Source: Owenia fusiformis (lineage: Eukaryota; Annelida; Polychaeta; Sabellida; Oweniidae). From it: 64,000 bases of DNA. Each line of letters starts with the position of its first letter. Position 1 is the first letter of the stretch. The stretch spans positions 31,625,375 to 31,689,374 of the forward strand of contig CAIIXF020000005.1 of assembly GCA_903813345.2 (NCBI GenBank), written 5' to 3'. The notes beneath the pieces are model-generated. The model was given only the letters and a program-made list of their open reading frames with translations. It had not been told where the DNA came from and made no database searches. Positions 1 to 43,400 of this stretch are shown here, piece after piece. The position numbers were made by a program, and so were the translations under genes.

Positions 1-358
1 AGCAGTTTTTCTTAAAGTTTGCAGACAAGGATTTTAGCATTTGACTTCAAAATGGCCGACAGGAAGTAGGTTTCGAGTTAAATTTTTTTCATCCACATCT
101 ATAGGCACTCATAAGTTATCCCTGAAAATTTGAAGGTGATATCTGTAGCGGTTTTGGAGAAAACTCCCGGACGTACGGACAGACGGACGGACGGACGGAC
201 GGACAGACAGTCGGACGCGCCTAGGCCGACAATATGGCCCCACACTATGTGGTGGGGACATAATAAAAGGAACATTGTTAAAATATAACTGAACTTTTTG
301 GACTTGGTGCCATATATCTGTATGTCTTAGTTTTTAAAGAAAAGCATTCATCACATAC
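1..358. repeat. Intron start with interspersed repeat ending in a GGAC microsatellite
   Basis: This is the CaV1 intron after IIS4. Bases 1-260 form a dispersed repeat of the AAAATGGCCGACAGG type. It ends in an imperfect (GGAC)n run at about 178-215, followed by the short inverted repeat ccccac...gtgggg at 238-257. The rest shows no feature. The AAATGGCC core also occurs in the repeat at 57480-58921, but the two are not clearly the same family. Confidence 0.6.
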
Positions 359-33970
<33,612 letters not shown>

Positions 33971-34170
33971 CTGTTAAGGAAAACTTTTTCACATATAGTA
34001 TTTTTTTGTATATATATTGAGCAATACTAGAATGCAATCTGTACTCATCCATCATTGTTCCAGTTATATCGGCACTTCACACAGTATACAATAATTTTTT
34101 CAGCACTCATATCTCTACTCATACTATCACATACCACACTTAGCATTGTCACATCCCTATATACTGGACT

Positions 34171-34455
34171 TTGACACTTCCCCCATACCAGAGGAAAGAC
34201 GACACCAGGGTTGAAGATCAGGCCTCGCTGAATTTATTGAAAGAATTGAAAAACTCTTGGAGCAAGGATGGGGTTGAACAAGATACAAGGCTTCCCTTTG
34301 AGGAAGGAGACACATCTAGCTCAGTACTTCATCATCATATAGAACATCAATTTAACATTTTCCAGGAACAGTATTCAACTGAATTATCTAATGAAGAGTT
34401 CATCTCATTGAAGAAGTCAATGATCTCATCGAAGAAGTCAGTGATATATGATTAA
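34171..34455 (+). CDS. Hypothetical 94-codon frame, not recognised
   Basis: An open frame of charged, mixed composition (RKDDTRVEDQASLNLLKELK and later SNEEFISLKKSM). The stop codon overlaps an AATAAA signal (gattaaataaagg). An acceptor-like ccccataccag lies just inside the start, so it could be a terminal exon of a small plus-strand transcript. It shows no known domain, membrane segment or signal peptide. It lies close upstream of the CaV1 IS1 exon on the opposite strand. It may equally be a chance frame or a transposon fragment. Confidence 0.25.
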   Translation: MTLPPYQRKDDTRVEDQASLNLLKELKNSWSKDGVEQDTRLPFEEGDTSSSVLHHHIEHQFNIFQEQYSTELSNEEFISLKKSMISSKKSVIYD

Positions 34456-34654
34456 ATAAAGGCTTGTTCTAAATAGAATGTGATTTGGTATTGACATGAT
34501 ATAGATGTTGAATGTCATGATAATTTGCAATCCTAATAGAGCTCATTGAATTACAAAATTGTAATACAGATCAAATAATGACATAATGTTATTCTAGTAA
34601 ATTGGTTTAGCTTAACGACTGGAGAAACTTGAGCAATTAAATGACCAGCTAGGT

Positions 34655-34930
34655 AAACCACACTGCCCTATCTACTATAACCTGTATATCTTACAGGCTG
34701 CAGTGAAGTTGCAAATGGAGCATGTATATTTCTGAAGGTATTCTAGATTTTACATATATTCCAAGTATTCTACTATATATTGTACAGACTCATCGAGCAG
34801 TTTGCATTGTATTATTACCAGAAAAGCCCTATAGACAAAGAAGAGAATACCCGCTCCATTTTAAACTTCACTGTAGCCAGCATCCCTTTTAAAGAAATAC
34901 AGGTTACAGTATGGGGGTAGGGTTGTGTAA
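34655..34930. mobile_element. Foldback element family F2, copy 1
   Basis: The outer arms (ccacactgccctatctacta / tatgggggtagggttgtgt) and inner arms (gaagttgcaaatggagc / gctccattttaaacttc) are inverted. The centre (about 34735-34845) matches the 46190-46485 copy, but on the opposite strand relative to the arms. No coding frame. Confidence 0.7.
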
Positions 34931-37771
34931 ATGAACCAACAGCCAAGATCCCATGACAATGACTACGCCTCCTTTGTCTTAATGTTTCGCAAACAACTGA
35001 CAAGAGATGGTCCATCCTTCTTCAAAGGACTTCATTAAAATATAGAGAGAAGTGAAATACCCTTGACCAATGATGGAAGGGGTCTGGTGAACCAAATGCC
35101 ATAATCCTGTCATCCTTCACAATGGGCTTCACTGGAAATTTTGATAAAATATTTGTGAATACAATTAATGGCTCTTTTAAAGAATTCTTCATATTGTTAA
35201 CTGTAATACCAAATTCGATAAATTCTGGTAAATATTATTACATCGCTCTATCAAAAATCATGAGGTGAAATCTATAATTTTGGACGTATGTTGCGTGTAA
35301 GGAAAAGAAAAATCAGTGAGATCACAGAACACCGCTTCATGTTATCAGGCAAATAAAATGTAAGAGCTATGAAATCCAGCAATATGCTTTAATACAAAAA
35401 TACCCTGAATATAAGGATATAACTAAATAAATACCGTATATACAAGGTTTGTGAACAAAGAACAAAGAAATGTACCATGTTAGGAATAAAGCAATATATG
35501 CGCAATCAATGGAATCATTCAGTTATGATAAAAGCGCTATGCTAATTGATCCAGATGAAAGAAAAATACCTACTAAACCAACTGTAATTAATATATTACA
35601 CTTTCATAAATATATGTATGTGAGGAAGTAAAAACCTCCTATATTGATTATTACACAGTTTTATGTCATTTGGTTCAAAAGGTTGAATAATTCATTTATC
35701 AGAAGCCTCGGCAATCATTTATGCTTAGATTAAAGCACAATCTCTTCACTTTTTGAGTACATCTGTACCAAAAATCAATTTTGCCTATGGATTCCCAACT
35801 AATCTATTGCATGTTACACAATTTGAACATACCTCTACCCTCCCCAATTACACCACAAAGGAGACTTAAACCCTGCTTTGACCAACTACTGTCACCCTTC
35901 AGCCTTCCTCTTTTACCCCAGGAGCTGCATAACCATGAAATGGCTAACCGGGGATACCTGTACAAGGTAGATATCTCTACTTAACATCCCCTTATCAACA
36001 TTGCTGAACTAAACAACCCCCCCCCCATATGTGCACTCTCCTCCACATGAAGGAGGTCTGAAATTGTGATACTATCAAGAGCTCGGGCACTGTCTACTAA
36101 ACAACCCTCTACAACACACCCTCTAATACCCCCTTAAACATGACCTTGTAGCTGTTTATATAGACTACCTGTAGCAGTTTGGAATCTCTGAAGCTTAGAA
36201 TCTACAGTGCTCAGGTACTGTCTACTAAGAACTTATTGATTTTCTGAAGGCATGATAACAATAGCATAGTGAGCCAATGCATTCCTACACTGAAGCCAAT
36301 TTCTATTTCCTATTTGCTTCTTTCTATTTTTTCTGTCGATATATATACAAAAGATAAAACAACTGTTTATCAACAATCTGATATTTTGAAGTTTCAGTTC
36401 ATCTCAATATACCAAATGCAACAAAAGTATCGAAGGAACGTTCATATATATTTATCGATAATATGTATTTTTGAAGAATCGATTGTGTTAAGTACATGAT
36501 ATTAACTGAGTTTAATAAGATGTGCTGGGTAGCATAGGTCTTGCATTGATTGTAAATGTCGCAAGTGATTTTCATAATTGCGAGACAATCTCCTCTAATG
36601 CACCCGTCTTTCCTTAATTGACATTGTTAACATTACACATGAACTGAAACATATTATGGTAGCCAAGGTTACACCATGTGCTTTGTAGAGCGATAATGGT
36701 TACACCTCATGCATTCTGCATCTAACACATCCCAGTGCTCTCGCCAGGATATTTTTGAGAAGAGGATCTTGCAATTTTTAGTACAACATTACAGGTTTTT
36801 GTAATTTTTTGATCAACATTTTAGTCTTTTTTTATTCATTATAACATAAGGAGGCACATTTCATAATCAAAGCTACACAAACTCCCAATGGAGTATACAG
36901 CATAATGCGCTGTAACGGTAAGGTACAACACAAAGAATGTGAATTTGCATTAAACCGTATCTAAGGTAGTACCCGTGCGCTATACTACATTTGGAGTTTA
37001 TTTAGGTTTAATTATGAAATTCACGGTCAAGTTTACTGTTAAGGGTGTTGTTACAGACATTCACATATAAAAATATCTAGAAACTAGACCAAATCTTTCT
37101 GAAACAATAAAAATCGAAAATTTCTCAAATCGCATCATCCTCGTGTTGTACCTTACCCCGTGCTTTCAACAGTCATACTTAATTTGGTACACACCCAGTG
37201 TTAATATCAAAGCAGACTGAAAATGATTTCTTGCAAAACAATTTTGGTTTGAGCTTAATAGAATTATGACCTGACATTGTTTTTGCTCCTAAATCTCCAA
37301 AGCCCATTAGCCTAAAAGCTATTACATGAAAATGAATATACATGTAGGTTTATTACACATACTGTTCTACCAATGTGCATTAATGGATCAAGATTTATAA
37401 TGGTTGCTCTTACAGCTGCCATATTAACACTAACAACATATAGTTAATGGCTTATGTAAAAATGGTATAAAGGATGAACTTTTGAGTTGAGATAAAATTC
37501 CACATTTTTAAACAATATGACAACCCTTTGCAAGAATGGTTTACTTTTTTACTTTTTTACTCTTAACAAAAACTCTGAATTCACCTGGCTAATCAGAACC
37601 TGTAATTCTCATATATTATGTAATAGAACATGTAAATGTGGCTCTGTGCTTTCTGATTGGATACATATATTAAATGTAAAATCACTGCTCTTAGTTAGAG
37701 TATAAAGCTCATACAGGTGATATCGGGGTATCATCAAACAAACTTAACACCAGAGAGTGGTAGAAAAACAC
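34931..37771. other. Stretch upstream of the CaV1 IS1 exon with no gene recognised
   Basis: About 36735-36855 is related to about 20500-20620. A short phrase close to gctcaggtactgtctactaa appears twice (about 36083 and 36211). No N-terminal CaV1 exon was found on the minus strand in this stretch. Confidence 0.4.
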
Positions 37772-37935
37772 ATAGTGATAAATATTGCACGTTGAAGACC
37801 AAAATGACCGCCATGTAATTTATCCAGCATGCCCGAAACCTAATCAGATCTCAAGTTAATGGATTAATGGTTTTCTGGAATTTTAATGACAAGATTCATA
37901 TGGCACTCGCCCACCCCCATGCCCACTTAAATACA
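37772..37935. repeat. Truncated copy of the 57.5-kb AAATGGCC-type repeat
   Basis: Contains gataaatattgcacgttgaa, gaccgccatgtaatttatcc, agcatgcccgaaacctaatc and ttctggaattttaatgacaa in the order seen at 57480-57620 and 58080-58220. It lies just beyond the 3' end of the LINE. Confidence 0.7.
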
Positions 37936-38143
37936 TGCATGCCTACCAGCACAAGTAGACAAAAAACAGTATTTCTAAAGTATGATATTATAATTATTAT
38001 AATTTTATTATATCTTTTATTGACAATTTATATCAGTAACATGATACATTAGTCACTAAAACACTACAAACTACTACAACAACTATTCTAACTACAAATA
38101 ATAATTATTATACAGTGTGATGCACACTATTAAACATATACAC

Positions 38144-41100
38144 TTAAATTTTGAATCCATGATATATAAATTTTCCAATGTATAATTGAACATTCAAGTG
38201 TTCAGTAGCCATTAACCTTTTAAAAATATCTGGGTCATCACAATCAAAACTTGGAATAATTTCCTTTAATTTCGAAAACAAACATTCTCTAAGAGTTACA
38301 TATTTTTTACATCTTGTGAGAAAGTGTTCTTCATCTTCAATAGAATTACATGTTGAACATTTTCTCTCATTTAGAGGTTTAGGGGCAGGTTTACAATGCC
38401 TCCCAGTCTCAATATGCAACTGGTGTGAACTTAGTCTAAATCTTGCAATACAATGCCTATACTTTCTATTGTCTAACTTTAAATATGATTCACATTCAAA
38501 TTTAGTTTTATATTTACAATATGTTCTAAGTATAGGTGCACACAAAATAGCATTTTGCCAATCGGCACGATACTGTCTCATCAAAGTGCTATTTACATCC
38601 TTTAAAAATATTTTCTCATCAGGTATTTCCTGATTGTCCCAGTATTCTAACATGTCACATTTTTCCAGTATTTTAAAAACTCTGGATGCCCATGAGGGAA
38701 ACCCAAGATTGTGTAACTCGAGCTCATATTTATATGTTTCAGATAATATATTACTTGGGCATAGTCTCAGGAGTCTAATCCAATATTTTAATAGTTGTAT
38801 TTCAAATTTTATATACAATGGATAACGGCCTAAATCACCATAAACTGCATGTGTTGATGTCTGAGGTTTTACACATAAAACAGATTTTAAAAACTTAAGA
38901 TGGATTGTTTCAATTGTCTTCATTTGTTTATGATCTAGCCATATCTCAGAACCATAATTTAGAATCGGCAGAATAAGTGTATCGAACAAATGCAAAGCGA
39001 TACTAACCGGGATATCATTAAATTTATTGTATTGTTGTTTTATCTTGAAATAGGCTTTTCTTGCTTGTTCTTTCAAATGGTTGGAATTTTTATCAAACTT
39101 GTTATTATGACTTAAGACACAACCAAGATATTTATATTCATTGACTTGTTCAATTGTTTGATTATTAAACATAAAAGGTTCATGGTCTTTATTCTTTGAA
39201 TTAAAAAGCAGAGCTTTGGTTTTAACTGTGTTCACAATTAAACGGTATTCTGTACAATATTTAAATAGTGCATCAAGCTGTTCTTGGAGTCCTTTTCTTG
39301 AGTTAGATATTAGTACAAGGTCGTCCGCCCACAGAAGATGGTTTATAAAAGTATTTTCAAGTTTTACTCCAGAGTTTGAGGGCAGATTATTTCTCAGATC
39401 ATCAATAAAGTGATTAAACAAGAATGTACTCAATACACTTCCTTGCATTACACCGATATCTGTATTAAAGCATGATGATATACCATCTTGCAGCTTAAGA
39501 CAAGATTTAGATTTTTCATACATACTTTCAATAATTTTGAACATTTTAGTTTTTGGGAGTATACCAAACTTGCATAGTTTATAAAAGAGGACTGTTCTAT
39601 CAATATAGTCAAAAGCTTTTCTAAAATCAATCATGCATGTATAGAGTGTTTTCTTCTGTCGATTGAATTTATTTATTAGAGACCTTAAAATAAAAATGTT
39701 ATCCGTAGTTCGCCGGTCATGTTTATAAGCTCCTTGAAAAGGGTCTTGTGAGTTGCTCATTTCTGCATTGAAAACTAGTCTATGTTGAATAACAGAGTCA
39801 AAAACATTTCCAAGAGTTGCGAGCACATTAATTCCTCTATAATTATCTGGAGAGAATCGACTTCCTTGCTTAAATAATGGTGAAAGCATTCCAATGCTCC
39901 ATTTATCTGGATAATCCCCTTTGTCAAAGATGGCGTTAAAGAGTGCTGTAAAGGGCACAATAAGACTTTCGGAATTTTTGATAATATCTGAAGGTATGCC
40001 ATCTATACCTGGTGATCGATTAGAATTGATACGTTTTAAAGCCATACAAACTTCAGAGGTTTGAATAGGACCATTTATAATAATGTCACTTAATAAATCT
40101 ATTGGTTCATCTAAAGATATGTTCTCAGAATCATGAATAAATGTTTGCATTTTTTCAAAGAAATTTTCATTAAAATAATCAATCTGCGGAGGTACAGCTA
40201 AATCTTTAAATGCTGAAAATAATACATGAGGAGAAATAGGTATGTCATGAGTTGAATTTCCGGGAATGGCATGCAGCATCTTCCAAAATTCGGTAGGACA
40301 TTTAGACATATTTAGTACTAGTTCGTTTAAAAGATTTGATTTGAAATTTCTTTTCTCTCTTTGTCTGACTTGATTATATTGCTTAGTTAATTCTGATATT
40401 TCTTCATCTCCTTTATTTTGCTTAATTGCCATATGTACTTTCTTTTTCAATTCTTTACACTCATCCGTAAACCATCCGTTAACAGGAAATTTAGATTTTC
40501 GTTTAGATAATTTTTTAATTTTAAATGTTTCTACAGCTGCATAATTGATTGGGGCTAAGATTGCATCAGTTAAGTCATTTGAATTCTGAGATGAATCACC
40601 TAAAAATACAAAGAAATTTTCAAGTAAAGTTTTGCTAATTTTGTCTGTTAATTTAGCTTTGAAGTCAATCTTTTTATCACTATCCCATTTGAAAAAAGAA
40701 AATGGAATTTTTTGAAAGCATGTGCTTGGTGAACCTTGTTCAACATCGGTAGGTGAATTTTTCTGAATATCTAAAATGAAATGTAATGGGGCGTGATCTG
40801 AATCAACTCTTTTATCATGTACTTTAAAATCACTTATGAAAGGAAGTAGACTTGGTTGTGAGATAACATAATCAACGACTGATTTCCCACGATTGGGGTT
40901 ATTAAAGTCATCTTGTAAATAACGATAAAATGTAAATTTGCCCATATCTTTATCTTGATGAAGTCGACCATTTAATATCTGCATTCCTGAAGACTTACAT
41001 AAAGTAAGAAGTTCATGACCATGAGTTTGATTTACAGCAGTTACATTCTTATCCATAGACACCCTTTTTGGTATATTTACATTGATTTCTGCCTCTTGTA

Positions 41101-41917
41101 CATGTTCTGTTACAGGTAATTCCCCGTTGGAACCAAAAATATTCATATGACAATCTGTTAGTTCCGCTGTGCGAGCATTGAAATCTCCACAGATCATTGT
41201 CTTACCAAGATTCTGGTAATGAGCAATAGAATTTTCAAGAATATCTAAATTACTTGTTCCTAAAATATTATCAAATGCTGAACCTTTAAATGGTAAATAA
41301 ACAAAACAAATAAAGATGTCTTGTGTGATAGTGTAAGCATTTGAGTTTAATTTAATCCAGACAAAAAAATCATGAGATTGGGGTAAGATCTCAATAAACG
41401 ATCCATATAGATTATCTTTGATAAATACAGCTATGCCACCTGAGTAGCTGTGAGCATTCACATGTTTTGTTCTACGCGCAAGATTTTCACAGGTAAAACC
41501 TTCAAATTCAAGTTTATGATCAGGAGAAACCCATGTTTCACTGATAAAAATAACTGAGTATTTTCTGAACAGAGAATTTACATCTTCACCATCAGTGAGC
41601 TTATCAGACAGTTTGTTGATATTCCATAAAAGAATAGGGAGTGATTCAGGTGCATTATGGGTATTAATGCTGATTTCATCTTTATGCTTAGAGACATGAT
41701 GAGAATAATTTTGAGTAGAATTCCCTATAGAGTTTGATTGAGTGTTAATATGTACAGACTTATTTACACAGTAACTGTTATTTACATCATAATATACATC
41801 ATTGTTTATGCTTGTCAGACTTTCATTAGAGCATACTTTGTTTTTAAGATTCAGATTTAAGTATGCATCACACTGAGTGTTTATAAATAACTCTTGGAGC
41901 GGGGCATCGGAGGGTCT
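38144..41917 (-). CDS. LINE ORF2: APE endonuclease and reverse transcriptase
   Basis: Nicks target DNA and reverse-transcribes the element. The open frame runs from just after a stop at 41918-41920 to TAA at 38144, 1257 codons, and overlaps ORF1 by 37 nt in the -1 frame. No ATG occurs before the endonuclease domain; a GTG sits at 41461. Numbered from that GTG: the endonuclease begins upstream (LLWNINKL, SETW), then CGDFNA (91-96) and SDHAPL (221-226). The reverse transcriptase follows: RSPGIDGIPSDI (482-493), MIDFRKAFDYI (610-620), GVMQGSVLS (670-678) and WADD (711-714, replacing FADD/YADD). A C-terminal C-x2-C-x7-H-x4-C zinc motif lies at 1035-1051. All catalytic motifs are intact. The start is given as the first sense codon because no initiator can be chosen. 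Confidence 0.9.
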   Translation of the reverse strand, partial: RPSDAPLQELFINTQCDAYLNLNLKNKVCSNESLTSINNDVYYDVNNSYCVNKSVHINTQSNSIGNSTQNYSHHVSKHKDEISINTHNAPESLPILLWNINKLSDKLTDGEDVNSLFRKYSVIFISETWVSPDHKLEFEGFTCENLARRTKHVNAHSYSGGIAVFIKDNLYGSFIEILPQSHDFFVWIKLNSNAYTITQDIFICFVYLPFKGSAFDNILGTSNLDILENSIAHYQNLGKTMICGDFNARTAELTDCHMNIFGSNGELPVTEHVQEAEINVNIPKRVSMDKNVTAVNQTHGHELLTLCKSSGMQILNGRLHQDKDMGKFTFYRYLQDDFNNPNRGKSVVDYVISQPSLLPFISDFKVHDKRVDSDHAPLHFILDIQKNSPTDVEQGSPSTCFQKIPFSFFKWDSDKKIDFKAKLTDKISKTLLENFFVFLGDSSQNSNDLTDAILAPINYAAVETFKIKKLSKRKSKFPVNGWFTDECKELKKKVHMAIKQNKGDEEISELTKQYNQVRQREKRNFKSNLLNELVLNMSKCPTEFWKMLHAIPGNSTHDIPISPHVLFSAFKDLAVPPQIDYFNENFFEKMQTFIHDSENISLDEPIDLLSDIIINGPIQTSEVCMALKRINSNRSPGIDGIPSDIIKNSESLIVPFTALFNAIFDKGDYPDKWSIGMLSPLFKQGSRFSPDNYRGINVLATLGNVFDSVIQHRLVFNAEMSNSQDPFQGAYKHDRRTTDNIFILRSLINKFNRQKKTLYTCMIDFRKAFDYIDRTVLFYKLCKFGILPKTKMFKIIESMYEKSKSCLKLQDGISSCFNTDIGVMQGSVLSTFLFNHFIDDLRNNLPSNSGVKLENTFINHLLWADDLVLISNSRKGLQEQLDALFKYCTEYRLIVNTVKTKALLFNSKNKDHEPFMFNNQTIEQVNEYKYLGCVLSHNNKFDKNSNHLKEQARKAYFKIKQQYNKFNDIPVSIALHLFDTLILPILNYGSEIWLDHKQMKTIETIHLKFLKSVLCVKPQTSTHAVYGDLGRYPLYIKFEIQLLKYWIRLLRLCPSNILSETYKYELELHNLGFPSWASRVFKILEKCDMLEYWDNQEIPDEKIFLKDVNSTLMRQYRADWQNAILCAPILRTYCKYKTKFECESYLKLDNRKYRHCIARFRLSSHQLHIETGRHCKPAPKPLNERKCSTCNSIEDEEHFLTRCKKYVTLRECLFSKLKEIIPSFDCDDPDIFKRLMATEHLNVQLYIGKFIYHGFKI

Positions 41918-43296
41918 CTAGTATTGTGGGTTGCAGCTCGTCGGCTCGCTATAATATTTGCGTACGTTTTTCCAGAGTTCTGTTTTATGATTTCAAGCAT
42001 AGCAATAGCGAGTATGTTACGCCCTCTCGTATTGAAGTGAAGTCCATCATTATACAGTACGCTGAAGTTGGGGTTTCTCGCTGTAGACCTGTTTATGCTG
42101 TTAATGTCAATAAAGTCTACTTTCTGATTCCTACAGAACTCAGCCATCTGAGCATTAATGTAGTCGATGTCATTGTTCATCATATAAATATGTGAGTTAT
42201 CATCGGAATCACAGCGGTGATGAATGCCACAGAGTATAAGTTTAGAGGAAGGGTGGTGAGATCTGGCAGTTTGTACCAAATTCTTCAATTCGTATACTAT
42301 ATCTGTGGGGTTGTCACTTTTTATGTTATTTGTCCCAAAACCAATGATTTTATAATCTGTTGATTTTGCAATGTCACCCTGGCGAATGACATTCGTGGCC
42401 ATCTGGATATTGCCTCCACTATAGACTGAGGCTGTGACTTTAACCTTATTATTGGAGAAAGCCCTCATTGTACCTGCCATCTTCTTCCCATTAGAGGAAT
42501 ACATGAGATGTACTGTTGGAGTAGTATCCCTTTGATGTCCAGAGAATTTTGAGTCATTAACCACTGGTTTGGGTTTGGAGGTTGACTTTTTTTCCAATTC
42601 AACGTGTTTGGTTTTAGATTTTCCCTTTTCAGCAGAGTTAGAGTCAGGGGATGAGGTATTTCTTGAAATACTCTGTGGTTGGCTACAACTTATCACCTCA
42701 TCTTCTGATTTTGATGGCATTGATTTTAGTTGGGTTGTAAGTAATTGCACTTTTCTGTAGAGAGTTTCATTGTCAACTTTTGCACCATCAAGCTCTTTGG
42801 TTAGAACTGACAACTTATCTTTGCTTGATTGAATTTCATTTTCAAGTTCATTGACTCTTATTTGATGCGTATCAGTAACTATTTTCATGTCATCGTGACA
42901 TTGCTTTTGGCACGTAGCTAGTCTCGTCATGAGATCTGTAATTTTCGCGTTTTTGGCAATTATTTCTGTGTGGTATTTTGCTTCAATGACTTCATTCTTA
43001 GCCTCTAATTTTATAAGCCTTGCCCTCAGTTTTTTATTTTGCACGTTTAGCTCAGAGTGTTCCAAGGAACCTTGTAGTTGTGAGGATTTTGGTGATGTTA
43101 GTGAGGAAGCGGACTCAGGTTGCTCACACACATCAGCAGTCTGATTTTCTGCGGTTATTTGTGATGGTTGCGAGTCTGGAACAACCAGTATATCAGGCGA
43201 TGTGGGAGTTTGTGTTATTTGAAGGTCCCCTGTTGCAGGTTGAGATTGTGCACCGTCTACTGAACATGGTTGTGAGTATGATAAAGAGCAAACCAT
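41881..43296 (-). CDS. LINE ORF1: coiled-coil plus SGNH-esterase-like protein
   Basis: 471 codons from ATG at 43296. Residues 1-75 are Ser/Thr/Pro/Gln-rich. Residues 78-196 form a charged heptad-rich coiled coil (KKLRARLIKLEAKNEVIEAK onward), expected to multimerise the protein. Residues 200-260 are a basic, low-complexity linker. Residues 262-440 resemble an SGNH hydrolase fold: a Ser in MYSSNGKKM, Gly in SGGN, the block III motif IIGFGTNN (318-324) and the block V motif NDGLHFN (416-422). The canonical GDS of block I is replaced by YSSN, so catalysis is uncertain. ORF1 proteins of CR1-group LINEs carry such esterase domains and bind element RNA. The stop codon lies inside the start of the ORF2 frame. 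Confidence 0.85.
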   Translation of the reverse strand: MVCSLSYSQPCSVDGAQSQPATGDLQITQTPTSPDILVVPDSQPSQITAENQTADVCEQPESASSLTSPKSSQLQGSLEHSELNVQNKKLRARLIKLEAKNEVIEAKYHTEIIAKNAKITDLMTRLATCQKQCHDDMKIVTDTHQIRVNELENEIQSSKDKLSVLTKELDGAKVDNETLYRKVQLLTTQLKSMPSKSEDEVISCSQPQSISRNTSSPDSNSAEKGKSKTKHVELEKKSTSKPKPVVNDSKFSGHQRDTTPTVHLMYSSNGKKMAGTMRAFSNNKVKVTASVYSGGNIQMATNVIRQGDIAKSTDYKIIGFGTNNIKSDNPTDIVYELKNLVQTARSHHPSSKLILCGIHHRCDSDDNSHIYMMNNDIDYINAQMAEFCRNQKVDFIDINSINRSTARNPNFSVLYNDGLHFNTRGRNILAIAMLEIIKQNSGKTYANIIASRRAATHNTRDPPMPRSKSYL

Positions 43297-43400
43297 TGGG
43301 TAATAACTATAATAAATATGTATCGCAATATCCTATAGATAAACTAGTAAAAGAACCTAAATAGTTGACTTGAATATTAAAAAGTCTCTTCTGGGACGTG

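Larger units (their letters stand above)
37985..43400 (-). mobile_element. CR1/L2-like non-LTR retrotransposon with intact reading frames
   Basis: A LINE transcribed from the minus strand: 5' region, ORF1 (43296 to 41881), ORF2 (open from 41917 to 38144), then a short 3' UTR ending in an A/T-rich tract (aataaaagatataataaaat at about 38010, then ataattataat). ORF1 with an esterase-like domain and an ORF2 with APE endonuclease and reverse transcriptase indicate the CR1/L2 group of the Jockey superfamily. The tail is A/T-rich rather than pure poly(A), also typical of that group. No stop or frameshift breaks either frame, so the copy is young. The 5' boundary is uncertain and I found no convincing target-site duplication. 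Confidence 0.85.

Noticed and set aside
178-215. GGAC repeats considered as a regulatory or coding feature
   Set aside because: It is an imperfect microsatellite at the end of a dispersed repeat within an intron.
38316-43364. Plus-strand open frames of 60-114 codons opposite the LINE
   Set aside because: They are shadows of the minus-strand ORF1 and ORF2, which carry all recognised domains.
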